NCBI RefSeq assembly: GCF_021372645.1
Contig: NZ_JAJFUC010000045.1
Span: forward strand, 33,349-97,348
Source: Clostridium sp.
GTDB lineage: Bacteria > Bacillota > Clostridia > Clostridiales > Clostridiaceae
Length of the DNA: 64,000 nt
Direction of reading: 5' to 3'
The notes under the pieces are model-generated. The model saw nothing but the letters and a program-made list of their open reading frames with translations, was not told the DNA's origin and made no database searches. A program made the translations under genes and the position numbers. Positions 21,304-30,703 of this stretch are shown here, one piece after another (the stretch's first letter is position 1; every line of letters starts with the position of its first letter).

Positions 21304-21558
21304 ATGAATTATGTATATATTGTAGAATGTTCTGATGGGACATTCTATACAGGATGGACAAATAATTTGGAAAAAAGAATTTATATGCATTCAAATGGAA
21401 TAGGAGCAAAATATACAAAAGGAAGAGGACCAGTAAAATTAATGCATTATGAAGAATTTGAAGAAAAAAAAGATGCAATGAAAAGGGAATATGAGATAAA
21501 AAAATTAACAAAAAAAGCAAAGATATTATTAATTAGAGAGACTACAAAAAATAAATAG
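21304..21558 (+). CDS. GIY-YIG nuclease-like protein (UPF0213)
   Basis: 84 residues, the whole length of the UPF0213/YhbQ-YazA family. The GIY-YIG signature appears as 'YVYIVECSDGTFYTGWTNNLEKRI', followed by the catalytic-type 'HSNGIGAKYTKGRGPVKLMHYEEF' with arginine and the E in 'KREYEIKKLT'. These single-domain proteins have a nuclease fold; for related bacterial members DNA-repair-related nuclease activity has been reported, but the cellular role here is unknown. It is monocistronic by position. Confidence 0.9.
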   Translation: MNYVYIVECSDGTFYTGWTNNLEKRIYMHSNGIGAKYTKGRGPVKLMHYEEFEEKKDAMKREYEIKKLTKKAKILLIRETTKNK

Positions 21559-21698
21559 CAAGAAAGTTATTAAATATGGCAACAAACTACACTTGCAGAA
21601 TGGATCTTTTAAAAGAATTTTTTTATAGAAGACTACACCAAAATATGATATTATTTGTATATAAATAACCTAAATTCAAAAAAATGGGAGAATTATAT

Positions 21699-22907
21699 AT
21701 GAATAAAAGAAATTCTAGTAATAGGTATGGGAAAAAGTATAATGGAGATAAAAAGAGAAATGGTGATTTGTTTAAAAGTATTTACTTGATTATTGCGAGT
21801 ATATTAATAGTATGTGGAGCAAGCTTTTATTTGAAAGATATAAGTAATTCAAATTTACAAAAGATTGAAGCTAGTAATCAATTAAGTGAAGAGGTTAAAG
21901 ATACAAGTGAAGAAAATATAAACAAAGAAGAAATAAAAAGAGAACCTGTCAAAAAAGAAATTATAATTTCAGTAGCAGGAGATTTTACTTTAGGAACAGA
22001 TACCCAATTTGCATATGACAGCAGTTTGCCAGCCGCGTTTATAAATAGTGGAAGAAATTATTCTTATTTTATGAAAAATGTATCTAGTATATTTAGTCAA
22101 GATGATTATACATTAGTAAATTTAGAAACAACATTCACAAGTTCTGAGATTAAAGCACCTAAAGATGGAGATATATTTTATAATTTTAAAGGACCTAAAG
22201 AGTATGTAAATATTCTTACAAAAGGCTCTATTGACGGAGTTACAATAGCCAATAATCATATCTATGATTATGGTAAACAAGGCATACAAGACACTGTTAA
22301 TACATTGAAGGAAAATAATATTGATATATGTGGAGAAGGTTATAAGATTTTAAAAGAGATACAAGGAATTAAATTCGGATTTTTAGGATATACAGGTTGG
22401 GAATATTCTAATGAATTAAAAATCAAAATAGTTAATGACATTAATGAACTCAAAAATAAAGGAGCAGAAGTTGTTATTCCATATTTTCATTGGGGTATAG
22501 AGAAATCATATGAACCATATGATGTTCAACAAAATTTAGCTAGATTTGCTATTGATAATGGTGCAGATGCAGTTATAGGCTCACATCCTCATGTAATTCA
22601 AAGCATGGAAAATTATAAAGGTAAGCTTATAGCATATTCTATGGGGAATTTCTGTTTTGGAGGAAATTCAAATCCTCCAGATAAAAGAACATTTATACTT
22701 CAGTTTAAGGCAAATATGGAAGATGATAAATTAGTAAACTTTGAATATAAAGTACTTCCAGCAATGGTTTCTTCAAGAAGTGATAGAAATGATTACATTC
22801 CAACTTTAGCAAATGGTGAAAATAAAACTAATATATTGAAAACATTAAATGAACTATCACCAACTTTAAATGGAAATATCAGTGATGAATTTTTTTATAT
22901 TAAATAA
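21699..22907 (+). CDS. CapA-family metallophosphatase-like surface protein
   Basis: About 402 residues. A basic, N-rich N-terminus is followed by one membrane segment (residues about 28-45, 'SIYLIIASILIVCGASFYL'), an E/K-rich linker, then the CapA/PGA_cap calcineurin-like domain: 'ISVAGDFTLGTDT', 'LVNLETTFTSS', 'VTIANNHIYDYGKQG', 'YFHWGIEKSYEPYDVQQNLA', 'AVIGSHPHVIQSMENY' and 'LIAYSMGNFCFGG'. CapA proteins act in poly-gamma-glutamate capsule formation, but no capB/capC is nearby, so the substrate is open. The start is ATG 21699 (GGGAG ten bases before); the ATG 21684 upstream has no site. Confidence 0.85.
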   Translation: MNKRNSSNRYGKKYNGDKKRNGDLFKSIYLIIASILIVCGASFYLKDISNSNLQKIEASNQLSEEVKDTSEENINKEEIKREPVKKEIIISVAGDFTLGTDTQFAYDSSLPAAFINSGRNYSYFMKNVSSIFSQDDYTLVNLETTFTSSEIKAPKDGDIFYNFKGPKEYVNILTKGSIDGVTIANNHIYDYGKQGIQDTVNTLKENNIDICGEGYKILKEIQGIKFGFLGYTGWEYSNELKIKIVNDINELKNKGAEVVIPYFHWGIEKSYEPYDVQQNLARFAIDNGADAVIGSHPHVIQSMENYKGKLIAYSMGNFCFGGNSNPPDKRTFILQFKANMEDDKLVNFEYKVLPAMVSSRSDRNDYIPTLANGENKTNILKTLNELSPTLNGNISDEFFYIK

Positions 22908-22919
22908 AAGTTAATTAAC

Positions 22920-22976
22920 AATATAAAAGGTTGTTTTAGAATGATTAAAAATTATTTTAAAGCAACCTTTTATATT
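22920..22976 (+). terminator. Rho-independent terminator after the CapA gene
   Basis: AATATAAAAGGTTG (22920-22933) and CAACCTTTTATATT (22963-22976) form a perfect 14-base stem. The T-rich 3' arm stands in for the usual tract. Confidence 0.75.
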
Positions 22977-22979
22977 AAG

Positions 22980-23411
22980 GTGAAATATACATCATCTATT
23001 TTGTTTGTTATTTTCTTTAGTGTGTCCTAATGTTACAAAATTGAAAGGTAAATGTAAGGATTATCAATATAACATTAATTAAAGTTAGGTTACTATATTT
23101 ATATAGTAAAGGCAATAGGAGATGATTTTACATTTATACTAAATAAAATTATTTATGGAATTTAAGTTAATAATATTGTTTAAGGAAAATTTAATGTTTT
23201 ATTAAGGGATATATTATATTATTAGTGATATACTAAGAAATATTATAGTAAAAATTACATATATAAACATTATTATGTAAATATAAGATTAAAATGTATA
23301 AAACAAATGGGGATATAGTTGAAAAAATACAAAAAAAGATTATATTTATGTTAACTACTTGAATTATATATAAATAAAAGCAGGTTATTAAGAGTGGGGG
23401 TAAGTTTCAAA
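22980..23411. other. AT-rich intergenic stretch, no gene seen
   Basis: About 430 bases between the CapA terminator and the MacA gene with no credible reading frame, RNA motif or repeat. It should contain the promoter of the MacA-MacB operon, but I find no unambiguous -35/-10 pair. Confidence 0.5.
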
Positions 23412-24833
23412 ATGCCAAAGTTAGATATTAAAAAGTTAAAACCTAAAGGTATAAGTCTTAAAGGTTTGAAATTTAAAAAAAAACTAAGCAAAAAGGTAAT
23501 ATTGTTAGGGGCAATATTTATAATAGTTGTAGCTATAATAATAGGTAAAATAATTATGCCCAAGTCAGTGCCAGAAGTTAAACATACAGTTCTATCAAAA
23601 GGCAAAATAGTCAATAGTATTAATGTTCTAGGTGAAATAAAAAGTAAAGATTCCACCAATATATATAGCACATCAAATAATCCTGTTAAAGAAGTTAAAG
23701 CAAAAGTTGGAGATAAAGTTAAGGTAGGAGATGTTTTAGCAATATTAGATTCGGGGATATTAGAAAAAGATATTGAGCAAGCAACAGCTACGGCAGAAGC
23801 ATCAGAAGCCAATAATAAGGTACAACTCGATGCTGCCCAAAAGGCATATAATGATGAACTATATTTATATAATAATAATTTGAATTCAGAAATTAAAAAT
23901 GCGGAAGAAACTCTTAATTTAGCAAAGATTAATTTTGATAATAAGAAGAAAATATATGAAAAAAATAAAGCATTATTTGAGGCAGAAGCAATTGCAGAGA
24001 GTGAATTAGATAAGGTTAAAATAGACTTTGATACTGCAAATTCAGATTATGAGAAAGCCAAAGTATCATTAGAAAATACACAGGTCAAAGCTGATCAAGC
24101 GTTAAATAAAGCTAAAAATGAATATGAAACAGCACAAACAAATAGTAGTAATAATAGTCAACGAATTGCAATTGAAAAGCAAAAGCAACAATTAGATGAT
24201 TGTACAATCAAAGCAACCACTGAGGGCACAATTACAGCTGTAAATGCTGCTGTAGGAAATCCAGGAAATGGAATTTTATTTCAAATTGAAAGTTTAGATA
24301 ATATGGAAGTAACTACATCAATTAAAGAAGTTGATATAGTAAATGTTAAAATAGGACAAAGAGCGGAGATAAAAACTGATGGAACAGGGGATGAAATTAC
24401 TCAGGGAGAAGTGGTAAGTGTTAGTCCATCTGCTAAAAAAGAAGAAGTCGTTCAAACTAAATCTGGGACTCAATCTCAAGGAGCAAGTTCAGATGCAAGT
24501 TTTGAGGCAAAAATTAAAATTAATGATATGAGCGAAAATATGAAGTCTGGAATGAGTGCAAGAGTAAATATTATTACAAGTGAAAAATTAGATATCTATG
24601 CAGTATCATCAGAAAGCATAGTTCAAAATGAAGATAGTAAGAGCATATATATAGCAGAAAAAGGTGGCGAAAAACCAGATGAATATATAATTAAGGAATT
24701 ACCAATAGATACAGGACTCGAATCTGATTTTAATGTAGAAATTTCAGGGTATGGAATTTCGGAGGGAATTATTATAATTGATGATCCTTCAACACATAAG
24801 GTTGGAGATAAAATTCAAATAAAAGGAAGGTGA
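23412..24833 (+). CDS. MacA/HlyD-type membrane fusion protein of an ABC exporter
   Basis: About 473 residues. A basic N-terminus and one membrane anchor ('VILLGAIFIIVVAIIIGKIIM', residues about 32-53) are followed by a biotinyl-lipoyl-like half-motif ('VKEVKAKVGDKVKVGDVLAIL'), a long coiled coil rich in A, K, E and N (residues about 120-265), the second lipoyl half ('CTIKATTEGTITAVNAAVGN') and beta-barrel domains. In Gram-positive bacteria such proteins work with MacB-like transporters without an outer membrane. The frame opens at GTG 23394, but the GGGGG run (23396-23400) fits ATG 23412 better. The stop overlaps the region of the next gene's ribosome site, showing translational coupling. Confidence 0.88.
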   Translation: MPKLDIKKLKPKGISLKGLKFKKKLSKKVILLGAIFIIVVAIIIGKIIMPKSVPEVKHTVLSKGKIVNSINVLGEIKSKDSTNIYSTSNNPVKEVKAKVGDKVKVGDVLAILDSGILEKDIEQATATAEASEANNKVQLDAAQKAYNDELYLYNNNLNSEIKNAEETLNLAKINFDNKKKIYEKNKALFEAEAIAESELDKVKIDFDTANSDYEKAKVSLENTQVKADQALNKAKNEYETAQTNSSNNSQRIAIEKQKQQLDDCTIKATTEGTITAVNAAVGNPGNGILFQIESLDNMEVTTSIKEVDIVNVKIGQRAEIKTDGTGDEITQGEVVSVSPSAKKEEVVQTKSGTQSQGASSDASFEAKIKINDMSENMKSGMSARVNIITSEKLDIYAVSSESIVQNEDSKSIYIAEKGGEKPDEYIIKELPIDTGLESDFNVEISGYGISEGIIIIDDPSTHKVGDKIQIKGR

Positions 24834-24838
24834 GCTCT

Positions 24839-25576
24839 TTGGATGAAAGCATAATAGAAATGAAAAATATTGTCAAAAGCTTTTATGTTGGTACACCAAA
24901 CCAATTAGATATTCTTAAAAATATAGATATAACAATAAAAAAAGGTGAATTTGTATCTATAGTTGGTGCATCTGGCTCAGGGAAAAGTACTTTAATGAAT
25001 ATTATAGGAGCACTTGATAGACCAACATCTGGAACATATATTTTAGATGGTACGAATGTTAATGAAAAAGCAGATAATGGTTTATCAGAAGTAAGAAATA
25101 AGAAAATAGGATTTGTATTTCAGACTTATAATTTAATACCAAGAAGCTCAGCTTTAAAAAATGTTGAATTACCAATGCTTTACTATGGAATGGGTAGACA
25201 AGAGAGAAAGGAACGGGCAGAACAACTTTTAGACCTTGTTGAAATGAAAGATAGAATGAAGCATCAACCAAATGAATTATCAGGAGGACAAAAGCAAAGG
25301 GTAGCAATTGCTAGAGCACTTGCTAATGATCCAAGCATAATACTTGCAGATGAACCAACGGGAGCCCTTGATTCAGCAACAGGGAGATTGGTTATGGATT
25401 TATTTCATAAGGTACATGAATTAGAAGGTAAGACTATAATATTTATAACCCATAATTATGAGCTTGCAGAAGAAACTGAAAGGATTATAACATTAAGGGA
25501 TGGAAAGATAGTATCAGAAGAATATAATGATAAGTACATTAAGAAGTTTCCAGATGGTGAAAATATATGTTTATAA
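24839..25576 (+). CDS. MacB-type ABC transporter ATP-binding protein
   Basis: About 245 residues of the LolD/MacB ATPase group. Walker A 'GASGSGKSTLMNIIGALD', Q-loop 'GFVFQTYNLIPRSSAL', signature 'NELSGGQKQRVAIARAL', Walker B 'IILADEPTGALDS' and the H-loop 'IIFITHNYE' are complete. The longest frame starts at GTG 24830, which overlaps its own ribosome site; TTG 24839 lies eight bases after GGAAGG and is preferred. The gene overlaps the permease start by ten bases. Confidence 0.92.
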   Translation: MDESIIEMKNIVKSFYVGTPNQLDILKNIDITIKKGEFVSIVGASGSGKSTLMNIIGALDRPTSGTYILDGTNVNEKADNGLSEVRNKKIGFVFQTYNLIPRSSALKNVELPMLYYGMGRQERKERAEQLLDLVEMKDRMKHQPNELSGGQKQRVAIARALANDPSIILADEPTGALDSATGRLVMDLFHKVHELEGKTIIFITHNYELAEETERIITLRDGKIVSEEYNDKYIKKFPDGENICL

Positions 25577-26835
25577 AAGAAAATATATTACTTGCAATAG
25601 CAGGCATAAGATCAAGCAAAATGAGATCTCTATTAACTATGCTTGGAATTATAATAGGAATATCATCTGTTATAGGAATTGTTTCTATTGGAAATGCAAT
25701 TACTTCTAAAGTGTCGGGTGAATTAGATAAGTTAGGTGCTAATAATATGTACATTCAAGTAAGGGAAAAGAGTGAAGATGGTGCTCAGGAAAGATATTCA
25801 GATCAAGAACCAGAAGATAGTGACCTTCTTACTTTGGAGCAAATAAATTCAATTAAGGAAGCATTTAAGGATAGAATTAGTAATATAAGTATAGATGCAA
25901 GTACAGGGCAAGGGAAAATAAAGGATGGATATTTATATGCTAATATAGCTACTACAGGAGTAAATGATGAATATAAAGATGTTAATAATATAAAGATGGT
26001 TAGTGGAAGATTTATTTCTGATAAAGATATTAAAGGAATGAAAAAAACTGCTGTAGTTTCAGATAAACTTGTTAATAATATGTTTAAAGGCAAGACTAAT
26101 CCCTTGGGTAAGGAAATTAAAGCTTATATACAAGATAACATTGAAACATATGTTATTGTAGGGGTATATGAATATGAGCCACCTTCATTTCTTGAAGGCG
26201 GAGGGTCTACAGCAAAAGAAAAAGATATACAATCTAATTTATATATACCTATAACAACAGCAAAAGCAGATCAAAAAAATAAAAATTATCGTAGATTCAT
26301 GATTAAACCTAATAATAATACTGATTCGGAAAAGCTTGTTAAAGATATGGAAAAGTATACAGATAAGTTATACAAGAATAATAAATATTGGGAATTACAA
26401 GTTATGAATCTTAAAAACCAAGCACAATCATTCACATCAGTACTTAGTGCCATATCAGCAGGAATATCTGTAATTGCTGCTATAGCACTGCTTGTAGGTG
26501 GAATAGGAGTAATGAATATAATGCTTGTATCTGTTACAGAGAGAACAAGGGAAATTGGTACAAGAAAAGCTCTTGGTGCTAAGAGCAGCCATATAAAAAT
26601 GCAATTTATAACTGAATCAGTTATAATATGTACAATTGGTGGAGTCATAGGAATAATACTTGGAATTGTAATGGGTATAATTGCATGCTTGGTATTAAAA
26701 TCACCAATATCAATATCTATCCCAACAATTTTGATAAGCTTCACTTTCTCAATGGCAATAGGAGTATTCTTTGGATACTATCCAGCTAAAAAAGCAGCAA
26801 GCCTTGATCCAATTGAAGCTTTAAGATATGAATAA
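25567..26835 (+). CDS. MacB-type ABC transporter permease (FtsX family)
   Basis: 422 residues: an N-terminal membrane helix ('MLGIIIGISSVIGIVSIGNAI' region), a large extracytoplasmic MacB_PCD domain (about residues 45-285) and three C-terminal helices of the FtsX domain, containing 'VGGIGVMNIMLVSVTERTREIG', 'RKALGAKSSHIKMQF' and 'PAKKAASLDPIEALRYE'. The start overlaps the ATPase gene by ten bases. With the fusion protein and ATPase it forms a complete exporter; substrates of such Gram-positive systems are often peptides or drugs, but none can be named here. Confidence 0.92.
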   Translation: MFIKENILLAIAGIRSSKMRSLLTMLGIIIGISSVIGIVSIGNAITSKVSGELDKLGANNMYIQVREKSEDGAQERYSDQEPEDSDLLTLEQINSIKEAFKDRISNISIDASTGQGKIKDGYLYANIATTGVNDEYKDVNNIKMVSGRFISDKDIKGMKKTAVVSDKLVNNMFKGKTNPLGKEIKAYIQDNIETYVIVGVYEYEPPSFLEGGGSTAKEKDIQSNLYIPITTAKADQKNKNYRRFMIKPNNNTDSEKLVKDMEKYTDKLYKNNKYWELQVMNLKNQAQSFTSVLSAISAGISVIAAIALLVGGIGVMNIMLVSVTERTREIGTRKALGAKSSHIKMQFITESVIICTIGGVIGIILGIVMGIIACLVLKSPISISIPTILISFTFSMAIGVFFGYYPAKKAASLDPIEALRYE

Positions 26836-26913
26836 GAAACATGAGACAAAATAACATATAAAAGATACAAATATATTTTTTTGATTTGCTTAATAAGTAT
26901 AAAGAATCGAAAT

Positions 26914-26973
26914 AAAAAGATGATTAACGTAGAGTTATTTAAAGAAATATTCTAAGTTAGTCATTTTCTTTTT
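26914..26973 (+). terminator. Probable terminator after the MacB permease gene
   Basis: AAAAAGATGATTAAC pairs with GTTAGTCATTTTCTTTTT with a small bulge, ending in a T-rich tract. Loop about 25 bases. Confidence 0.6.
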
Positions 26974-27056
26974 GACAAAATATTATTTTTTATAAGGTTA
27001 TATATTTGGTTTATTATTTTAATCACATAGAAAGTTGATAAATTTACTGATATTTA

Positions 27057-27084
27057 TTGACAAGAGTTTTTAGTTATGTATAAT
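27057..27084 (+). promoter_or_regulatory. Sigma-A promoter of the met operon
   Basis: TTGACA (27057-27062), 16-base spacer, TATAAT (27079-27084). It is placed about 35 bases before the SAM riboswitch. Confidence 0.88.
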
Positions 27085-27118
27085 TAGTATTAACAAATAA
27101 ATATTTAAATAAGTTAAT

Positions 27119-27305
27119 CTTATTAAGAGTGGTGGAGGGACTGGCCCTTTGAAGCCCGGCAACCTGAAAAAATTTCATATAAATTTTTTCGTTGGTGCTA
27201 AATCCTGCAAGAGAATATCTTGAAAAATGAGAGGGAAATTAAGTTTTATTAGAACTTATGTTATGGCTACAGAGTCACTTCTTATTTTAGAAGTGGCTTT
27301 TTTTA
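27119..27305 (+). promoter_or_regulatory. SAM-I (S-box) riboswitch with terminator
   Basis: Hallmarks in order: AAGAGTGGTGGAGGGACTGGC, CCCGGCAACC, GGTGCTAAATCCTGCAAG and the closing GAGAGGGAA. An intrinsic terminator follows (27273-27305), with GTCACTTCT pairing to AGAAGTGGC before seven T. High S-adenosylmethionine should end transcription before metI. Confidence 0.97.
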
Positions 27306-27373
27306 GTACTTTTAGTTTAGAGTAATAACTAAATAAAGCATTAAGCAAGAAACAAATTAAGGGAGGTAAAGAA

Positions 27374-28522
27374 ATGACTTTGAAAAAATATTTTGAAACA
27401 ATTGCAGTTAGTGGAGTATCAGGTGGAGATAAAGCTACAGGGGCAATAAGTTATCCAATATATCAATCAGCTACATTTAAGCATCATGGACTTAATAATA
27501 GTACAGGTTATGATTATTCTAGGGCTCAAAATCCAACAAGAGAAGAGGCTGAGAAAACATTGGCTGTTTTAGAAGGGGGAAAAGAGGCAATAGGATTTTC
27601 TTCAGGAGTTTCAGCAATCACTGCTTGTATACATTTATTTAAAACTGGAGACCATATAATTTTATCTGATGATTTGTATGGAGGGACATACAGATTATTT
27701 GAAGAAACGTATAAGGATTTTGAATTAAAAGCTACTTTTGTTGATACAACAAATACTAAAAATATAATAGATGCTATAAAAGAAAATACAAAAGCTATAT
27801 TTATAGAGACTCCTTCTAATCCAATGATGAAGGTAACAGATATAAGAGAAGTAGCAGAAATAACAAAGAAAAATAAGTTACTATTAATTGTAGACAATAC
27901 ATTTTTAACACCTTATTATCAAAAACCATTAGAATTAGGTGCTGATTTAGTAATTCATAGTGGAACTAAATATTTAGGTGGACATCATGACTTGTTAGCA
28001 GGATTTATAGTAGGAAATGATGAGGGCATCTTGCAAAAGTTAAGAAGAATTCATATGTCTACTGGAGCAACATTATCTCCATTTGATTCATGGCTAATAT
28101 TAAGAGGAATTAAAACATTACATATAAGATTAGATAGGGCACAAGAAAATTCAATAAAAATAGCAAAGTTTTTAGAGGATAATTCTAATATAGAAAAGGT
28201 TTATTATGTAGGTTTAGAAAACTTTGAAGGTTATAAATTAAATAAAAAACAAGCAACAGGTTTCGGAGCAACATTATCTTTTAGAGTTAAAGATAAAGAA
28301 TTAATACCGAAGATTTTAGAAAGTGTTAAAGTAATAAGATTTGCAGAAAGTTTAGGAGGAGTAGAAACATTAATAACATATCCAATGACTCAAACTCACT
28401 CAGAAATTCCAGATGAAATAAAACAAAGATTAGGTGTAGATGAATATTTACTTAGATTATCAATTGGTATAGAAAATATAGATGACTTAATAAAGGATTT
28501 GGAAAATTCTATTGGAAAATAG
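27374..28522 (+). CDS. metI: Cystathionine gamma-synthase-type PLP enzyme
   Basis: 382 residues of the Cys/Met-metabolism PLP family. 'YPIYQSATFKHHG', 'YDYSRAQNPTREEAEKTLAVLEGG', 'ETPSNPMMKVTD', the aspartate in 'LIVDNTFLTPYYQKPLELGADLVIHS' and the lysine of 'SGTKYLGGHHD' are intact. Behind a SAM riboswitch and before a second member of the family, it matches the metI-metC arrangement of Firmicutes, in which MetI joins cysteine (or sulfide) to an activated homoserine. AGGGAGG precedes the ATG. Exact reaction within the family cannot be fixed from sequence alone. Confidence 0.85.
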   Translation: MTLKKYFETIAVSGVSGGDKATGAISYPIYQSATFKHHGLNNSTGYDYSRAQNPTREEAEKTLAVLEGGKEAIGFSSGVSAITACIHLFKTGDHIILSDDLYGGTYRLFEETYKDFELKATFVDTTNTKNIIDAIKENTKAIFIETPSNPMMKVTDIREVAEITKKNKLLLIVDNTFLTPYYQKPLELGADLVIHSGTKYLGGHHDLLAGFIVGNDEGILQKLRRIHMSTGATLSPFDSWLILRGIKTLHIRLDRAQENSIKIAKFLEDNSNIEKVYYVGLENFEGYKLNKKQATGFGATLSFRVKDKELIPKILESVKVIRFAESLGGVETLITYPMTQTHSEIPDEIKQRLGVDEYLLRLSIGIENIDDLIKDLENSIGK

Positions 28523-28622
28523 ACTTATGTGTGATGCTATTATTTCTACATTGGATATATTTTTAAAGCATAGGCATAAGCCATCAATTGAAAGCAAAAA
28601 AATAATGATAGAGGTGTAAATT

Positions 28623-29759
28623 ATGAATTTTGGAACTAAATTAATACATGCAAGTGGAGATATAGACCCTACTACAGGATCTGTAAGTACTCCAATATAT
28701 CAAACATCAACTTTTCACCAATTTGATATAGGGAACTTTGGAAAATATGATTATGCAAGATCTGGAAATCCAACTAGGGATGTAGTGGAAAAACTAATAG
28801 CAGAACTTGAGGGTGCAGAATGTGGATTTGCATTTGCTTCAGGAATGGCTGCTATTTGTTCTGTATTATCAATATTTTCAGCAGGAGATCACATTGTAAT
28901 TTGTGGTGATGTATATGGTGGAACATATAGAGCAACAACAAAATTATTTTCACGATTTAATATCAAATTTACTTTTATAGATGCATCAAATATTAAAGAG
29001 GTAAAAAATGCGTTTAGAGAGAATACAAAGGGACTTTATTTAGAAACTCCTTCAAATCCATTATTAAAGGTTACAGATTTGAGAGCTGCTAGTAAAATAG
29101 CTAAAGAAAATGGTGCAATTACAATAGTAGATAATACATTTATGTCTCCATATCTACAAAGACCATTAGAACTTGGTGCAGATATAGTTGTACACAGTGC
29201 AACTAAATTTTTAGGGGGACATAGTGATGTTATAGCAGGGATTGTTGTAACAAAAACAAAGGAACTTGGAGACCGAGTTTATCAAATACAAAATACCTTT
29301 GGAGCTGTACTTGGACCACAAGATTCATGGCTTTTGGTTAGAGGAATTAAAACTTTAAAAGTTAGATTAGATGCACTGCAAAAAAGTGCTCAAAAATTAG
29401 CTGAATGGTTAGAAGCAAGAGAAGAAGTAGAGAAAGTATATTATCTTGGACTTGAATCTATGGAGGGACGAAAATTGCATTTAGAACAAGCAGATGGTGC
29501 AGGTGCAGTTTTATCCTTTAAATTTAAGAGTTTGGAAAGAACTACAATTTTCTTGAATAATGTAAAAAATGTAGCGGTAGCAGTAAGTTTAGGTAGCGTT
29601 GAAACTATAGTTTCATATCCAGCTAAAATGAGCCATGCATCAATTCCAAAAGCAGAAAGAGAAGAACTTGGAATTACAGATACGTTAATAAGAGTATCTG
29701 TAGGACTTGAGGATATAGATGATTTAATAGAATCATTTAAAGAAGCCATTGAATTATAA
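28623..29759 (+). CDS. metC: Cystathionine beta-lyase-type PLP enzyme
   Basis: 378 residues, same fold family as its neighbour but clearly a separate branch: 'GSVSTPIYQTSTFHQFD', 'YDYARSGNPTRDVVEKLIAELEG', 'IVDNTFMSPYLQRPLELGAD' and the PLP lysine in 'VHSATKFLGGHSDVIAG'. The SATKFLGGHSD form is usual in Gram-positive MetC, which cleaves cystathionine to homocysteine. It starts 100 bases after metI without an intervening terminator, so both are likely under the same SAM riboswitch. Gamma-lyase activity is a possible alternative. Confidence 0.82.
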   Translation: MNFGTKLIHASGDIDPTTGSVSTPIYQTSTFHQFDIGNFGKYDYARSGNPTRDVVEKLIAELEGAECGFAFASGMAAICSVLSIFSAGDHIVICGDVYGGTYRATTKLFSRFNIKFTFIDASNIKEVKNAFRENTKGLYLETPSNPLLKVTDLRAASKIAKENGAITIVDNTFMSPYLQRPLELGADIVVHSATKFLGGHSDVIAGIVVTKTKELGDRVYQIQNTFGAVLGPQDSWLLVRGIKTLKVRLDALQKSAQKLAEWLEAREEVEKVYYLGLESMEGRKLHLEQADGAGAVLSFKFKSLERTTIFLNNVKNVAVAVSLGSVETIVSYPAKMSHASIPKAEREELGITDTLIRVSVGLEDIDDLIESFKEAIEL

Positions 29760-29829
29760 AGAATCTAAAAGGGGCTGTTGCAAAACTAACGTAGTTAGCT
29801 TTGTGTTAGCTCATTTTTTATAAAAAATA

Positions 29830-29861
29830 AAAAATGTGAATTCAAAAGAATTCACATTTTT
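29830..29861. terminator. Hairpin terminator inside the IS relic
   Basis: AAAAATGTGAATTC and GAATTCACATTTTT form a perfect 14-base stem with a four-base loop and A/T tails. It can end the metI-metC transcript and may originally have shielded the transposase gene from outside transcription. Confidence 0.75.
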
Positions 29862-29875
29862 AGTATAATTAGGTT

Positions 29876-29989
29876 ATGAAAAAAACAAAATTACATAATA
29901 AAAATTATACCGAATTTAATGAGTCTTATCAACTAGTATTACCATTAAATTTGGAATGTTTAATACCAGAAGATGATTCTGCAAGTTAA
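29876..29989 (+). pseudogene. IS1182-family transposase, N-terminal fragment
   Basis: The 37-codon frame starts MKKTKLHNKNYTEF and contains YQLVLPLNLECLIPEDDS, the recognised N-terminus of IS1182-type DDE transposases, then stops at TAA. The catalytic domain is absent, and the following 90 bases do not continue the protein in any frame that I can read. Confidence 0.8.
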
Positions 29990-30110
29990 ATATTTAGCGG
30001 AACAAAATGAAATATCAATTATTTAGAGATTCTTTGCTTTGAACCCAAAAGGAGCGTCGTGCCTAATTAAATTTCAATCATTTTGCGACAACCCCTTTTT
30101 TTAATGTGCC

Positions 30111-30596
30111 TTAATTTAATTTTTTTAATATATTTATAAGATTTGATATGGAATCATCTAACATAACTACTTCATTGTCAGAAAGAGAAGATATCTTTTC
30201 AGCAAAGGAATTGCGAAAGGCAATACGAAAAGAATCTAATAGTTTCAAGGCTTTGTCAGTTAATTCTACTCTGAGAATTCTTCTATCATTAGAATCAGGA
30301 TATCTATTAACTAGCCCATAGTTAATTAAATTATCTATAATAGGTGTCATATTAGACTTTGATATACCTAAATAATCTGCTATTTGTGAAATAGAAGATG
30401 AATTAGAGTCTACAAGATAGAAAATAACTCTAGCATGTGAAGGTGGAATAGAAAAGTCTGCAAGGCATTTTTTTTCACCATTCAAAGGAGATTGAAAGTT
30501 TTTAGTCATATCATGTTCTTTAAGTATGCTATTTTGAATAATCCATAAAAAGTTTACTAATGAATCTGCGACTTTAAATAAATTATCTTTATCCAT
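30111..30596 (-). CDS. MarR-family transcriptional regulator
   Basis: 161 residues. The winged helix is clear: 'ARVIFYLVDSNSSSISQIADYLGISKSNMTPIIDNLINYGLVNRYPDSNDRRILRVELTD' carries the recognition helix and the D-x-R-(D/R)-R wing. Helices at both ends form the dimer interface. It is divergent from the RND efflux operon that starts at 31028, and a repeated 22-base motif overlaps that operon's promoter, so it most likely represses it. The inducer is unknown. Confidence 0.9.
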   Translation of the reverse strand: MDKDNLFKVADSLVNFLWIIQNSILKEHDMTKNFQSPLNGEKKCLADFSIPPSHARVIFYLVDSNSSSISQIADYLGISKSNMTPIIDNLINYGLVNRYPDSNDRRILRVELTDKALKLLDSFRIAFRNSFAEKISSLSDNEVVMLDDSISNLINILKKLN

Positions 30597-30674
30597 ATTA
30601 AAACAAATCCTTCCTAAGATAATATATAAATAAATTATAAACTATTAATAATTTGAAAACAAGAGATAAGGTTA

Positions 30675-30703
30675 TTGACATAGAATAGTTATAAAATTAT
30701 AAT
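30675..30703 (+). promoter_or_regulatory. Consensus sigma-A promoter of the RND efflux operon
   Basis: TTGACA (30675-30680), exactly 17 bases, TATAAT (30698-30703). The 5' untranslated region would be about 315 bases. Confidence 0.85.

Larger units (their letters stand above)
29769..30099 (+). mobile_element. Gutted IS1182-like insertion sequence relic
   Basis: Imperfect terminal inverted repeats bound about 330 bases: GGGGCTGTTGCAAAA at 29771-29785 and TTTTGCGACAACCCC at 30081-30095 (13 of 15 positions match; flanking AAAA/TTTT extend it). Inside are a strong hairpin (29830-29861) and a 37-codon transposase start. Almost the whole transposase is gone, so the element cannot move itself. Confidence 0.82.

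Noticed and set aside
23351-23812. 153-codon minus-strand open frame over the MacA gene start
   Set aside because: Shadow of the MacA reading frame; no ribosome site and no recognised domain.
26286-26744. 152-codon minus-strand open frame inside the MacB permease gene
   Set aside because: Antisense shadow of the FtsX membrane helices, which gives hydrophobic codons on both strands.
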